From JBKJUK01 sp046590705 (GTDB lineage Bacteria; Acidobacteriota; Thermoanaerobaculia; Gp7-AA8), in NCBI GenBank assembly GCA_046590705.1, contig JBKJUK010000128.1, positions 1 through 29,950 of the forward strand: 29,950 nucleotides of DNA. Direction: 5' to 3'. Of this stretch, positions 15,836 to 23,958 are shown piece by piece; position 1 is the first letter of the stretch; the number at the start of each line of letters is the position of its first letter. Position numbers and translations under genes: made by a program. The notes beneath the pieces are model-generated. The model was not told the origin of the DNA and made no database searches. It worked only from the letters and a program-made list of their open reading frames with translations.

Positions 15836-16449
15836 GATTGCTCCAGGGCAGCTCTTACTCGTGCACGTGCTCGATGCAGCAGAACCCGCACATTGGTCTC
15901 ACTCAACTCGAGTACGTTACAGATGGTCTCGGTTGACTCCCCTTCCACGTCTCGAAGAATCAGTACCGCCCGCTGGGCGGAAGGAAGCGCGCCGATGGCA
16001 AGTTCCACGGTCCGCATCGCCTGTTGCTGAATGAGAGCAGATTCGGGTGTAGGCGGCGGCAGCGGATCATCCGCCCAGTGGCCGGGCCATCGCGCATGAT
16101 TTTCGGGGAGAAATCTGGACGGATCGACCGAACGGAAAGGCTCACTGGCTTCTTCGCTCGCAAGCACGCTGAAGGGAGTCTGACGCTTCTCACGCACCCC
16201 GCGTGCCCGGGCTTTGTTGAGAACGATGGCCGCCAGCCACGTTTTCAGGGACGAACGCTGCTCGAAAGTCTCCAGCCGTTCGAGTAGCGTCATCCAGGTT
16301 TCCTGAGCGATTTCCTCCGCCACGCCGAAGTCACCCACATGCAGTCGAGCCAGCCGGACCAGAAAGGGGTGAAGACGAGTCACCACCTCCTGGAAGGTCC
16401 TCTCATCTCCCGCCCGAAGACTGGCGACGAGCTCGTGATCGGATGGCAT
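15826..16449 (-). CDS. ECF-type RNA polymerase sigma factor
   Basis: A 207-residue protein. Region 2: GVAEEIAQETWMTLLERLETF and SLKTWLAAIVLNKARARG (quoted in part). Region 4: ALPSAQRAVLILRDVEGES and the helix ICNVLELSETNVRVLLHRA. A Pro-rich linker of about 60 residues (FLPENHARWPGHWADDP) between the regions is longer than in minimal ECFs. It overlaps its anti-sigma gene downstream. Divergent from the cytochrome b/molybdoenzyme operon, whose upstream region carries an ECF-like promoter, so that operon is the likely target. Confidence 0.94.
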   Translation of the reverse strand: MPSDHELVASLRAGDERTFQEVVTRLHPFLVRLARLHVGDFGVAEEIAQETWMTLLERLETFEQRSSLKTWLAAIVLNKARARGVREKRQTPFSVLASEEASEPFRSVDPSRFLPENHARWPGHWADDPLPPPTPESALIQQQAMRTVELAIGALPSAQRAVLILRDVEGESTETICNVLELSETNVRVLLHRARARVRAALEQSWK

Positions 16450-16476
16450 CTCCGAATCTTAACCCGCAATTCTCAC

Positions 16477-16504
16477 GGAACTCAGAAGAGCGTTGTAACG
16501 AATC
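16477..16504 (+). promoter_or_regulatory. Candidate ECF-type promoter of the cytochrome b/molybdoenzyme operon
   Basis: GGAAC at 16477-16481 followed after 17 nt by CGAATC at 16499-16504 resembles the GGAAC / CGTC-type -35 and -10 boxes of ECF promoters. It lies in the 79-bp divergent gap, 24 nt before the cytochrome b ATG. Confidence 0.45.
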
Positions 16505-16528
16505 CCGGGCCTCGAGGACTAATCCGTC

Positions 16529-17194
16529 ATGCACCTCGAAAAGAAACACCCGCTGGCGATTCGCTGGTTTCACTGGCTGAATTTTCCGCTGCTGATGGTG
16601 ATGATCTGGAGTGGCCTGCTGATCTACTGGGCCTATCCCGTCTATCGCATCGGCCTCGGTGACTTCACGCTCCTGAAGCTGAATGTCGATCAGTCAACAT
16701 GGCGTGCGCTGAAACTGAACAATCGCCTCGGTGAAGCCATGGGCTTTCACTTCTTCTTCATGTGGTTGTTCGGAATCAACGGAGTGCTGTACGTGGCATA
16801 CACGGCCATCTCCGGCGAGTGGCGTGAGCTGGTGCCGAACAGAAACACCCTGCGTGAGGCCTGGCAGGTCGTACTGCACGACCTGCGGATCACGAAGTCG
16901 CCACTTCCACGGGTAAAGTTCAACGGGGCGCAGAGGATTGCCTACACTTCAGTCGTGATCATGGGCCTCGGATCGCTGCTCACCGGAATCGCAATCTACA
17001 AGCCTGTCCAATTTGCGTGGATCACATTCCTCTGCGGCGGATACGCGATGGCCCGGTTTCTTCACTTCTGGCTCACAGTCGGATACGTGGGATTCTTCGT
17101 CGTGCACATTGCTCAGGTCATTCGTGCCGGATGGAACAACTTCAGGGCCATGGTCATCGGTGTGGAAGTCGTGGACGACGAGGTGGCCCAGTGA
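16529..17194 (+). CDS. Cytochrome b561-type membrane subunit of a molybdoenzyme
   Basis: A 221-residue protein with four or five membrane helices and candidate haem-b histidines H15 (RWFHWLNF), H74 (GFHFFFMW), H179 (RFLHFWL) and H193 (FVVHIAQV), the layout of cytochrome b/b6 membrane anchors for molybdopterin oxidoreductases. It would pass electrons between the quinone pool and the exported molybdoenzyme encoded next. Its stop overlaps the next start by 4 nt (GTGA). This is a PF01292-type anchor, not the MsrQ-type haem protein that pairs with MsrP in E. coli. A candidate ECF promoter precedes it. Confidence 0.9.
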   Translation: MHLEKKHPLAIRWFHWLNFPLLMVMIWSGLLIYWAYPVYRIGLGDFTLLKLNVDQSTWRALKLNNRLGEAMGFHFFFMWLFGINGVLYVAYTAISGEWRELVPNRNTLREAWQVVLHDLRITKSPLPRVKFNGAQRIAYTSVVIMGLGSLLTGIAIYKPVQFAWITFLCGGYAMARFLHFWLTVGYVGFFVVHIAQVIRAGWNNFRAMVIGVEVVDDEVAQ

Positions 17195-17988
17195 AAATCG
17201 AATCGAGCGACGAGGTTGTGAAAAAGGAGCTTCGCAGACTCAGCCGACGCGGATTCATCGGTGGCGCAGTGGCAGCGGGTGCAGCAGTGGCCGGCTGGCG
17301 CTGGCTCGGTTCGAGCGCCCCGCTCGACGGTATGCACTGGCCTCTTCGACGGGTGCTGCAGAAGAACGAGACACTGGCCCGCGCCTTCTTCGACCGGGAT
17401 CGACTCTCGCCTACTTTTTCAGCAGAAGATGTCGTCAGGATTCCTCGCATCAACGGACACCAGGGCTTGCAGGAACGCTTCGATGTGTCGGAATGGCGCT
17501 TACGGATCGAAGGCGCTGCAGGTGCCGAGCAGGCCGTGGCCATCACGATGGACGAGATTCGTGCGCTTCCCCGCCACGACATGATCTACGAACTCAGGTG
17601 TATCGAGGGCTGGTCGATGATCGTGAAGTGGACCGGTGCGCGACTCATCGACTTGATTCGACAAGTGCCCCCTCCCACCAGAAGTGGGCGCCCGCATGAT
17701 TTCGAGAATCGTAGTGACGATCTGCCGCCGTACGTAGCCATGGCCACACCCGATCAACAGTATTACGTGGGCCTCGATCTCGACTCCGCGCTGCATTCAC
17801 AGACCATGCTGGTCTACGAGATGAACGACAAACCACTCGACTGGCACCATGGATCTCCACTTCGTCTGGCCATACCACTGAAGTACGGCATCAAGAACAT
17901 CAAGCGGCTCGGGACGATGCGTTACACCGAAATCAGACCACGGGATTTCTGGGGAGAACGCGGATACGACTGGTACGCGGGGTTTTGA
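17191..17988 (+). CDS. Tat-exported SUOX-fold molybdopterin oxidoreductase (MsrP/sulfite-oxidase-like)
   Basis: A 265-residue periplasmic enzyme. The Tat signal RRLSRRGFIGG is followed by an Ala/Gly-rich hydrophobic run. The SUOX-fold core shows VSEWRLRIEG, the Mo-ligand Cys C137 in YELRCIEGWSMIVKWTGA, and HHGSPLRLAIPLKYGIK with NIKRLGTM later. These are features of MsrP/YedY-like and sulfite-oxidase-like enzymes that bind molybdopterin. The substrate may be sulfite, methionine sulfoxide or another oxide; sequence alone does not decide. The GTG start at 17191 overlaps the cytochrome b stop and gives the Tat signal its proper position; longer open frame upstream is a shadow of the cytochrome gene. 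Confidence 0.92.
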   Translation: MKIESSDEVVKKELRRLSRRGFIGGAVAAGAAVAGWRWLGSSAPLDGMHWPLRRVLQKNETLARAFFDRDRLSPTFSAEDVVRIPRINGHQGLQERFDVSEWRLRIEGAAGAEQAVAITMDEIRALPRHDMIYELRCIEGWSMIVKWTGARLIDLIRQVPPPTRSGRPHDFENRSDDLPPYVAMATPDQQYYVGLDLDSALHSQTMLVYEMNDKPLDWHHGSPLRLAIPLKYGIKNIKRLGTMRYTEIRPRDFWGERGYDWYAGF

Positions 17989-18030
17989 AGGTTCACGTGA
18001 GTCATGTCATCGCGAGCAGGGGCGACCGGC

Positions 18031-18184
18031 GACGTCATTCCGAAGGAGCGGGCGTGCCTGGTGTCTAAAGCAGAAAGATGTGCGACTGAGGAATCTACGC
18101 GAAAGGGTCGCGCTCATCATTTCAAGCGCGGCCCCTGTGCGTAGATTCCTCGCACCCACACATCCCGCCGCTCGGAATGACGGC
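18031..18184. repeat. Large imperfect palindromic repeat, copy 2
   Basis: Outer arms GTCATTCCGAAGGAGCG (from 18034) and GCTCGGAATGAC (18170-18181); inner arms GAGGAATCTACGC (18088-18100) and GCGTAGATTCCTC (18139-18151), which are perfectly complementary. Much of the sequence matches copy 1 (9121-9276). It lies between the convergent molybdoenzyme and receiver genes. Confidence 0.88.
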
Positions 18185-18256
18185 GCTCCTGCTGATGACA
18201 GCGATCCTGTTTCTATCTCCCAGTCGCCGCGCAGGGCGATTCGCAGAGCCGAACGT

Positions 18257-18661
18257 TCAGAACCCTGCCGTTTCTTCACTCGGCAGTACTCCGCCGGAGA
18301 TGCATCGGCTTACCACCTCGAGCAGCTGAGGGACCTCGAACGGCTTTCGCAGGAAATCGAACACCGCGTCTTTATCGAACTCGCCAAGCTGCGTCGTTCC
18401 CATGGCGGTCAGCACGACCACCGACTCGCGAGCCAGGCCTGGCTTGTTACGACTCAACCATTCGATTACCTCGATCCCCGTCACCTTCGGCATCATCATG
18501 TCGAGCAGAATCACGTCGTATGACTCCACTCGAATCTTGTCGATGGCCTCACCACCATCCGACACGGCGACCACGTCGTAGCTACGCTTGGTGAGAACGT
18601 GAACAAGCAGCTTTCGGATCGCTTCGTCATCTTCGACGACAAGGACTCTGGCCGTGGTCAT
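18257..18661 (-). CDS. Stand-alone response-regulator receiver protein
   Basis: A 134-residue CheY-like receiver with EDDE (10-13), phosphoacceptor D54 in VILLDMMMP, T85 in VVVLTAMG and K106 in LRKPFEVP, hence probably phosphorylatable. No output domain. ATG 18661 (MTTARVLVVEDD) is the natural start; the open frame upstream to 18841 is unrelated sequence. It is divergent, across a 231-bp gap, from a degenerate receiver-like gene. No cognate kinase is in the window. Confidence 0.92.
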   Translation of the reverse strand: MTTARVLVVEDDEAIRKLLVHVLTKRSYDVVAVSDGGEAIDKIRVESYDVILLDMMMPKVTGIEVIEWLSRNKPGLARESVVVLTAMGTTQLGEFDKDAVFDFLRKPFEVPQLLEVVSRCISGGVLPSEETAGF

Positions 18662-18892
18662 CGTAAAAATGTAGCACGACGACGTGCAGATTCGTGGATT
18701 CCGTCTCCCGTGCAACGGAATTTCTCCGGTGTCCAGGCCAGCAGGTCTGCGGCAAGCGACCGCCTTCACCGAAGGAACGATCATTGAAATCAGCTCGAGG
18801 GTCTGCCAGAGTAGGGACAGCCGTCCTGCAAACAAGATCACAAATCAGTGCTGTTCTATGGCTTGGTGCCCAACACGAGTGGAGTGCAAGAA

Positions 18893-19261
18893 ATGCTCGA
18901 AACGAAATCCATTTTAGTTTTTGATGGAAGCGAAGGTGAACGACAGAGACTGCAGGTGGCCCTCGAAGGCTACGGTGGAACGGCGATTTCTGCTCCTGAT
19001 CTGATGACCGCCTGCGACGCTGTAGACGGGTTCACACCCGACGCAATCGTGGCGTTCCTGTCTACCTCCAAGCAGGATTCGCTCGCTTTCATCGGGTGGA
19101 TCGAGCAGCAACATCCGGATCTGGTGCGCAAGACCGCCATCGTGACGGCGATGCCGCAGATCGTCGTCGACCGGGTCGCGAGTGCGTTCAACAACGTGAT
19201 TTACGAGCCGTACGATGACGAGGATCTTCTGGCCTGCATCGCAGGAATCGCCATAGGCTGA
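18893..19261 (+). CDS. Degenerate (pseudo-)receiver domain protein
   Basis: A 122-residue protein with the receiver-like order KSILVFDGSEGERQRL, TPDAIVAFLSTSK, KTAIVTAMPQIV and NVIYEPYDDEDLL. The phosphoacceptor position is Phe (F55) instead of Asp, and the conserved Lys is Glu (E105), so phosphorylation by the normal mechanism is not expected. The start is ATG 18893 with GGAG 8 nt upstream. It may be a phosphorylation-independent partner, for example binding the divergent receiver at 18257. Homology to receivers is a judgement from hydrophobic pattern and motif order. Confidence 0.75.
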   Translation: MLETKSILVFDGSEGERQRLQVALEGYGGTAISAPDLMTACDAVDGFTPDAIVAFLSTSKQDSLAFIGWIEQQHPDLVRKTAIVTAMPQIVVDRVASAFNNVIYEPYDDEDLLACIAGIAIG

Positions 19262-19395
19262 CCCGCATTTCTCAAGGGGTTCCGGCGCAAGACCATGGAC
19301 AACACCGGCCACCCTTTGCCGGCGCCTCCGACGCGGAGCTGATGTCACTCGCGACGAAACGCTCGAAGAGAAATGCAAACTACAATTGTGTCGCA

Positions 19396-19782
19396 ATGAA
19401 GAACTTCATTCTGGTCTGCGCCGGCGGTGCGATCGGGTCTGGCGCCAGATATCTTCTCGTCCTCGGCATGTCGGGCCGCGGCGCCGGCGGTTTTCCGATC
19501 GCCACGTTGCTCGTAAACCTGAGCGGTTCGTTTCTAATCGGATTGGTTGCTTCTGCTTTCGATTCGGAGGCAATCTCGAACTCCTCACGGCTTCTACTCG
19601 GGACCGGATTGCTGGGAGGCTTCACTACCTACTCCGCATTCAATCTCGAGACTGTGAAGCTCTTTGAGAACGGCAGTAGTGGTCTTGCGATTGCCAATCT
19701 ATTTGTCACCGTCGTAGCCTGCCTGGCAGCAGGTGTAGGTGGTCTGCTGCTGGGCCGCCTGCTGTTTCCTGCGAACCTCTGA
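19396..19782 (+). CDS. crcB: Fluoride exporter CrcB/FluC
   Basis: A 128-residue four-helix membrane protein with GGAIGSGARYL (10-20), the pore Asn N41 in TLLVNLSGSFLIG and the signature GGFTTYSAF (74-82). These are typical of FluC channels, which form dual-topology dimers and let fluoride leave the cell. ATG 19396 is chosen over an in-frame upstream ATG because MKNFILVCAGGAIG is the family N-terminus. I could not find a convincing fluoride riboswitch upstream. It is followed within 50 bp by the flavoprotein gene. Confidence 0.95.
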   Translation: MKNFILVCAGGAIGSGARYLLVLGMSGRGAGGFPIATLLVNLSGSFLIGLVASAFDSEAISNSSRLLLGTGLLGGFTTYSAFNLETVKLFENGSSGLAIANLFVTVVACLAAGVGGLLLGRLLFPANL

Positions 19783-19831
19783 GCTGATGCCGCACAGCGC
19801 GGCAGGCAGCGATGCTGCACCGGAACTCACG

Positions 19832-21292
19832 ATGACCAGCAGACCGAAAGCGTACGACGCGGTGATCGTCGGCTCAGGACCCAACGGCCTTTCCGCTGCA
19901 GTGGTGATGGCGCAGGCCGGGCTGAAGGTCATCGTCCTCGAAGGGAAAGAGACCATCGGCGGCGGCACACGAACCGAAGAGCTCACGCTTCCCGGTTTCC
20001 GGCACGACGTTTGTTCTGCCATCCATCCGACCGCGCTGCTCTCGCCTCTCCTCAGGAAACTGCCGCTGGAGGCTCATGGCCTGCAGTGGGACTACGCCCG
20101 ATACGCCCTCGCTCATCCGCTCGACAATGGAACGGCGGCCGTACTGCAGCAGTCGCTCGAGGCGACAGCATCGTCGCTCGGAGTCGACGGAAATGCCTAC
20201 CAGAAATTAATGCGGCCTCTGCTTCGGGAATCGGAGACGCTGGTTCCACAGATCCTGCGTTCAATGGGGCTTCCGGAACATCCTCTGGTGATGTCGCAGT
20301 TTGCGTGGAGCGCGTTGCGGTCGGCGACTTCGCTGGCCCGGTCTCACTTCAAAGGAGAGAAAGCCGCGGCACTCTTTGCCGGATGCGCCGCACACTCCGT
20401 CCTGCCTCTCGATAAGGCTGGGACAGCCTCGTTCGGACTCGTGCTGGCACTTGCCGGCCACGCCGTGGGATGGCCCTGCGCCCGCGGGGGCTCCATCGCA
20501 ATTTCCAATGCCCTGGCCTCGCTGCTTCGTTCGCTCGGTGGAGAGATCGAGACCTCGCGAATGGTCGAGTCCCTCGGCGATCTGCCACCGCATCGAGTGG
20601 CCATGATGGACATTACGCCCCGTCAGCTACTCCGGATCGCGCCGGAGGCATTGTCGCCCCGCTATCGCCGCAAACTCGAGCAGTTCCGCTATGCACCGGG
20701 CGTCTTCAAAATCGACTGGGCACTTGACGGTCCCATCCCCTGGACCGCCGCGGAATGCGCGGATGCTTCCACAGTCCACGTGGGTGGGACGCTCAACGAA
20801 GTGGCTGAATCAGAGCACGCGGCGTGGAATGGAAAACACTCGGAGAAGCCGTTCGTGCTTCTGGCGCAACAAAGCATGTTCGACTCTACGCGGGCACCGG
20901 AGGGAAAACACACAGGCTGGGCCTACTGCCACGTTCCGCACAACTCCACAGTGGACATGACCAACGTGATCGAACAGCAGATCGAGCGGTTCGCGCCGGG
21001 CTTTCGCGATCGAATCCTGGCGCGGCACACCATCAACACCGCACAATATGAACAGCACAATCCCAACGTGATTGGCGGCGACATTGGGGGTGGCGCAAAC
21101 AACCTGCGTCAGTTCTTCGCCCGGCCGGTGATGAAGTGGAATCGCTACGCCACGTCGAATCCGTCGATCTATCTCTGTTCGAGTTCGACCCCTCCCGGAG
21201 GTGGCGTCCATGGCATGTGTGGTTACTGGGCGGCAGATGCAGCGCTAAGACGCAATTTTGGAAAGAGGGCTCTCGATCTCGGTGAGATCTAG
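19832..21292 (+). CDS. FAD-dependent oxidoreductase, phytoene-desaturase-like
   Basis: A 486-residue flavoprotein. The N-terminal Rossmann motif VIVGSGPNGLSAAVVMAQAG and VLEGKETIGGGTRTEE bind FAD, and the C-terminal SSSTPPGGGVHGMCGYWAA is the second FAD-contact motif of CrtI/phytoene-dehydrogenase-like enzymes (COG1233). Several members act on non-carotenoid substrates and no crt genes are near, so the substrate is open. Two starts are possible: ATG 19832 (used, just before the Rossmann fold) or ATG 19787, which adds 15 residues. It lies 49 bp after crcB and may share its transcript. It converges on a small coiled-coil gene only 16 bp away. Confidence 0.9.
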   Translation: MTSRPKAYDAVIVGSGPNGLSAAVVMAQAGLKVIVLEGKETIGGGTRTEELTLPGFRHDVCSAIHPTALLSPLLRKLPLEAHGLQWDYARYALAHPLDNGTAAVLQQSLEATASSLGVDGNAYQKLMRPLLRESETLVPQILRSMGLPEHPLVMSQFAWSALRSATSLARSHFKGEKAAALFAGCAAHSVLPLDKAGTASFGLVLALAGHAVGWPCARGGSIAISNALASLLRSLGGEIETSRMVESLGDLPPHRVAMMDITPRQLLRIAPEALSPRYRRKLEQFRYAPGVFKIDWALDGPIPWTAAECADASTVHVGGTLNEVAESEHAAWNGKHSEKPFVLLAQQSMFDSTRAPEGKHTGWAYCHVPHNSTVDMTNVIEQQIERFAPGFRDRILARHTINTAQYEQHNPNVIGGDIGGGANNLRQFFARPVMKWNRYATSNPSIYLCSSSTPPGGGVHGMCGYWAADAALRRNFGKRALDLGEI

Positions 21293-21308
21293 TCGATATT
21301 TCTGAAGC

Positions 21309-21497
21309 CTACTTTTTCTCTCCAGTGCGCTCGGAATCGCGGATGGTTTTCTCTGACCGCGCCCGTAGTGCTTCGATCCGCTCCAATAGATCTGCCGTGG
21401 TCTTCTCCGACTGAGTCTGGTCGTTCATGTCCCGCTCGAGGTCTTCCCTCTGCCTGCGGAGGTCGTCCGCCATTCGTTCGAAAAATGGGTCTGCCAT
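21309..21497 (-). CDS. Small coiled-coil hypothetical protein
   Basis: A 62-residue, highly charged protein (MADPFFERMADDLRRQRE..., rich in Asp, Glu, Arg and Gln) predicted to be one long helix or coiled coil. No family recognised. ATG 21497 has AGGAGA a few nt upstream, which supports it over a longer open frame with no signal. It could be a small structural or protein-binding factor. It is divergent from pepQ, with a heptamer repeat in the gap. Confidence 0.7.
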   Translation of the reverse strand: MADPFFERMADDLRRQREDLERDMNDQTQSEKTTADLLERIEALRARSEKTIRDSERTGEKK

Positions 21498-21694
21498 TAC
21501 GTCTCCTGCCTTTCGACCCGGCCGAGGCGGGACGCGCGGCGACACCTTCAGAGATCTGTCGCCGGAATAGAATTCTGTTTGCGAACCGTACGCCAACACA
21601 CCTTCATCAACTCCGTGCGCCCGGCATCGTGGGCCCTTCGCATCCAGGGAACAGAGCCGCGGAATCACAACGATCTCTCGTCCCCCTCAGCTTT

Positions 21695-21740
21695 ACTTTC
21701 TTACTTCATCCTTCTGCGTCCTTCGTTCTGCGTTCATCAG
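21695..21740 (-). repeat. Heptamer repeat copy (ACTTTCTTACTTCATC head)
   Basis: Carries the shared head TTTCTTACTTCATC followed by diverged units TTCTGCG, TCCTTCG, TTCTGCG and TTCATCA. It lies in the 331-bp gap between the coiled-coil and pepQ genes. The rest of that gap shows no gene; the pepQ promoter probably lies after it. Confidence 0.75.
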
Positions 21741-21828
21741 CGGACAACGGCATGCGACTACGAGAGACTCACCTTTCCAGTTTGACGTCGCCTCGACTAT
21801 TCTCTCGGGGACCGAACGGAGGAAATCA

Positions 21829-23148
21829 ATGACCGAGCGAGCAGCGCAGCTCTACAAGCAGCATCTCGAGGTCGTGCAGGATCGTTACGCACGCGCGCTC
21901 TCTGCGAGCGAATACGAAAGCGTAGCCATCCATGCCGGCGCTCTGCACATGATTTTCCTCGATGACATGCCGTATCCCTTCAAGGTGAATCCTCACTTCA
22001 AGAGCTGGCTTCCGGTCCTCGACAACCCTCACTGCTTCGTCGTTTTCACGGCCGGTTCAAGACCGCGCCTGGTCTTCTATCAGCCGGTCGACTACTGGCA
22101 CAAAGTGCCCGACGCTCCATCCGGATTCTGGGTCGACTCCTTCGACGTGGTGATGATCTCGACGCCGCAGGAAGCCGCTTCCCACATGCCGAAAGCGCGA
22201 TGCGCCTACATCGGCGAGCCAGACTCACTCTTCGAAAGCTGGAACTTTGCCGCGGTCAATCCACCGGCCCTGCTCGAGCATCTGAACTACGACCGCGCCT
22301 GGAAAACCGACTACGAAATCGAGTGCATGCGCGAAGCAAACCTTCTCGGTGCGCGCGCCCACGTGGCCGCAGAAAAAGCGTGGCGCAACGGCGCTTCCGA
22401 ATACGAGATTCACCTCGAGTTCATGCGCGTCACCGGCCATGTCGAGCATCAGCTTCCGTACGGGAACATCATCGCCTTCAACGAGAATGCGGCGGTCCTC
22501 CACTATCAGCATCAGGAACGCATCTCACCGAAAGACCGTCACTCCTTCCTCATCGATGCCGGAGCGCAGTATCACGGCTACGCCTCGGACATCACACGCA
22601 CCTACACCCATGCCACTGAGTTCCAGGACCTCATCGACGCGGTCGAGACGTTCCAGCAGGAGATCTGCAGCGAAGTCAGGCCCGGGACCGACTACCGGAC
22701 ACTGCACCTGAGCGCACACCGACATGTCGCGGACGTGCTCTCGAAATTCGACCTGATCAAAGCGTCGGCCGACGAGATCCTGGAGAAGAAAATCACCAGC
22801 TACTTCTTCCCCCACGGACTCGGCCACTACATCGGCCTGCAGGTGCATGACGTGGGAGGCTTCTCCGCCGACCGCGACGGCGCAGTCATTCCGAAACCGG
22901 ACGGACATCCGTTCCTCCGACTCACGAGAATGATCGAGCCTCGCCAATCATTCACCATCGAACCCGGACTTTACTTCATCGAGTCGCTGCTCGCGGAGTT
23001 GAAGGCCTCCGCGCACTCAATGCTGGTCGACTGGCAGAACGTGGATGCCATGCGTAAGTTCGGAGGCATCAGAATCGAAGACGATCTGGTCGTGACGGAA
23101 ACAGGAAACATCAACCTCACCCGCGAGGCCTTCGCCAGCCTGTCCTGA
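21829..23148 (+). CDS. pepQ: Xaa-Pro dipeptidase (PepQ-type)
   Basis: A 439-residue cytoplasmic metallopeptidase, near the 443-residue length of E. coli PepQ, which splits dipeptides ending in proline. The dinuclear metal ligands are visible: D243 and D254 in LIDAGAQYHGYASD, a His in FPHGLGH (329-333), E378 in TIEPGLYF and E417 in IRIEDDLVV. Substrate-pocket residues GLQVHDVGG follow the His site. GGAGGAAATCA directly before the ATG is a strong ribosome site. Monocistronic, followed by a 176-bp inverted-repeat element and a convergent operon. Confidence 0.96.
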   Translation: MTERAAQLYKQHLEVVQDRYARALSASEYESVAIHAGALHMIFLDDMPYPFKVNPHFKSWLPVLDNPHCFVVFTAGSRPRLVFYQPVDYWHKVPDAPSGFWVDSFDVVMISTPQEAASHMPKARCAYIGEPDSLFESWNFAAVNPPALLEHLNYDRAWKTDYEIECMREANLLGARAHVAAEKAWRNGASEYEIHLEFMRVTGHVEHQLPYGNIIAFNENAAVLHYQHQERISPKDRHSFLIDAGAQYHGYASDITRTYTHATEFQDLIDAVETFQQEICSEVRPGTDYRTLHLSAHRHVADVLSKFDLIKASADEILEKKITSYFFPHGLGHYIGLQVHDVGGFSADRDGAVIPKPDGHPFLRLTRMIEPRQSFTIEPGLYFIESLLAELKASAHSMLVDWQNVDAMRKFGGIRIEDDLVVTETGNINLTREAFASLS

Positions 23149-23185
23149 CGGGGAAGGACGGGGATGCGCGTCGGGACGCGATTCG

Positions 23186-23361
23186 GTGGAGCACAGGCAA
23201 TCCTGCCTGTGGCACGCGACACTTTATTCGAAGTACGATTTCGTTCGTCGGGAGCAATGCATCGCGAAGGGACGCACCTGTGTGGCACACACAATCACTG
23301 TGTTCTCCCGGGGGTTCGAAGTCAGTTGGTCCCGTCACAGGCAGGATTGCCTGTGCTCCAC
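23186..23361. repeat. MITE-like element with perfect 26-bp terminal inverted repeats
   Basis: Bases 23186-23211 and 23336-23361 are exact inverse complements over 26 nt. Each end is itself a hairpin (CACAGGCA/TGCCTGTG stem). The 124-nt interior holds no gene. A single end-like unit with one mismatch lies alone at 4514-4539. It sits between the convergent pepQ and barrel genes, so it may also end transcription. No clear target-site duplication was found. Confidence 0.8.
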
Positions 23362-23406
23362 AGGTCTCGGATATTGAGAATTGATCAACTGCCGTGCAGT
23401 GTCAGG

Positions 23407-23937
23407 CTAGAACGATGTACCGATCGTAAATCCGAAATCTTTCAGCCGGACCGCCAGCAGCGTGAGCGAGAAGCGGTTGAACCCCCGCGTGAGCGAGGCA
23501 TGCGGGTGCACGCCGTCGTTCATCAAAAGCACCGTCGTTCGCTCGCCGATGCCTATGTTCAGGCCGAAGGGATAGATGATCCGGCTTTCGAACTCGCTGT
23601 AGCTGGCGCCGACATACGGCGCGATCGGCAAGCCTGTCTCGCGCTGCAGGCTCTTGCTGACTGTCGCAAAATACGATTGCCCTGAGGGTGTGCCGATGCG
23701 ATCCGAGCTGGTCCCGAGGATCAAGGCAGGCCTCCGGTCGGTTTCGCTCAACGCACGGAAATTACCTACAAAACCTATCTCATCCACCAGCGCGTTGACT
23801 TCGATCCCTACCTTCACACGATCGTTGACGTTGCGCATGATGACTGTGCGCTGCGTGGCCCGCTCGATCTGACCGGTCAGATAGCGGTGCGACACTTCCC
23901 ATTTTCTCTCGCCGTCGGCAGTCCCCCGGACCGCCAT
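23407..23937 (-). CDS. Barrel-like protein of unknown family
   Basis: A 176-residue protein of alternating amphipathic strands with PALILGTSSDRIGTPSGQS and PYVGASYSEFE, ending FTIGTSF, a Phe-terminated strand as in outer-membrane barrels. No signal peptide follows the first ATG, so either export is non-standard, the true start lies elsewhere, or the resemblance misleads. It is third in a minus-strand unit after the TRASH-TlpA and YHS-like genes (22 bp gap), so a role in the same envelope redox process is suggested, not shown. Confidence 0.6.
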   Translation of the reverse strand: MAVRGTADGERKWEVSHRYLTGQIERATQRTVIMRNVNDRVKVGIEVNALVDEIGFVGNFRALSETDRRPALILGTSSDRIGTPSGQSYFATVSKSLQRETGLPIAPYVGASYSEFESRIIYPFGLNIGIGERTTVLLMNDGVHPHASLTRGFNRFSLTLLAVRLKDFGFTIGTSF

Positions 23938-23958
23938 TCCCTCGCCGGGTCAGCCAGG

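Noticed and set aside
17017..17190. Upstream extension of the molybdoenzyme frame
   Set aside because: It is a shadow of the cytochrome b gene and would bury the Tat signal.
19262..19395. Possible fluoride riboswitch before crcB (GGAGCTGATGTCACTC is like its 3' part)
   Set aside because: The 5' GGxGATGG part and the pairing partner for the strand after CTGATG could not be found.
23300..23340. tRNA-like T-loop word GGTTCGAA
   Set aside because: No acceptor stem, anticodon arm or CCA-side pairing around it.
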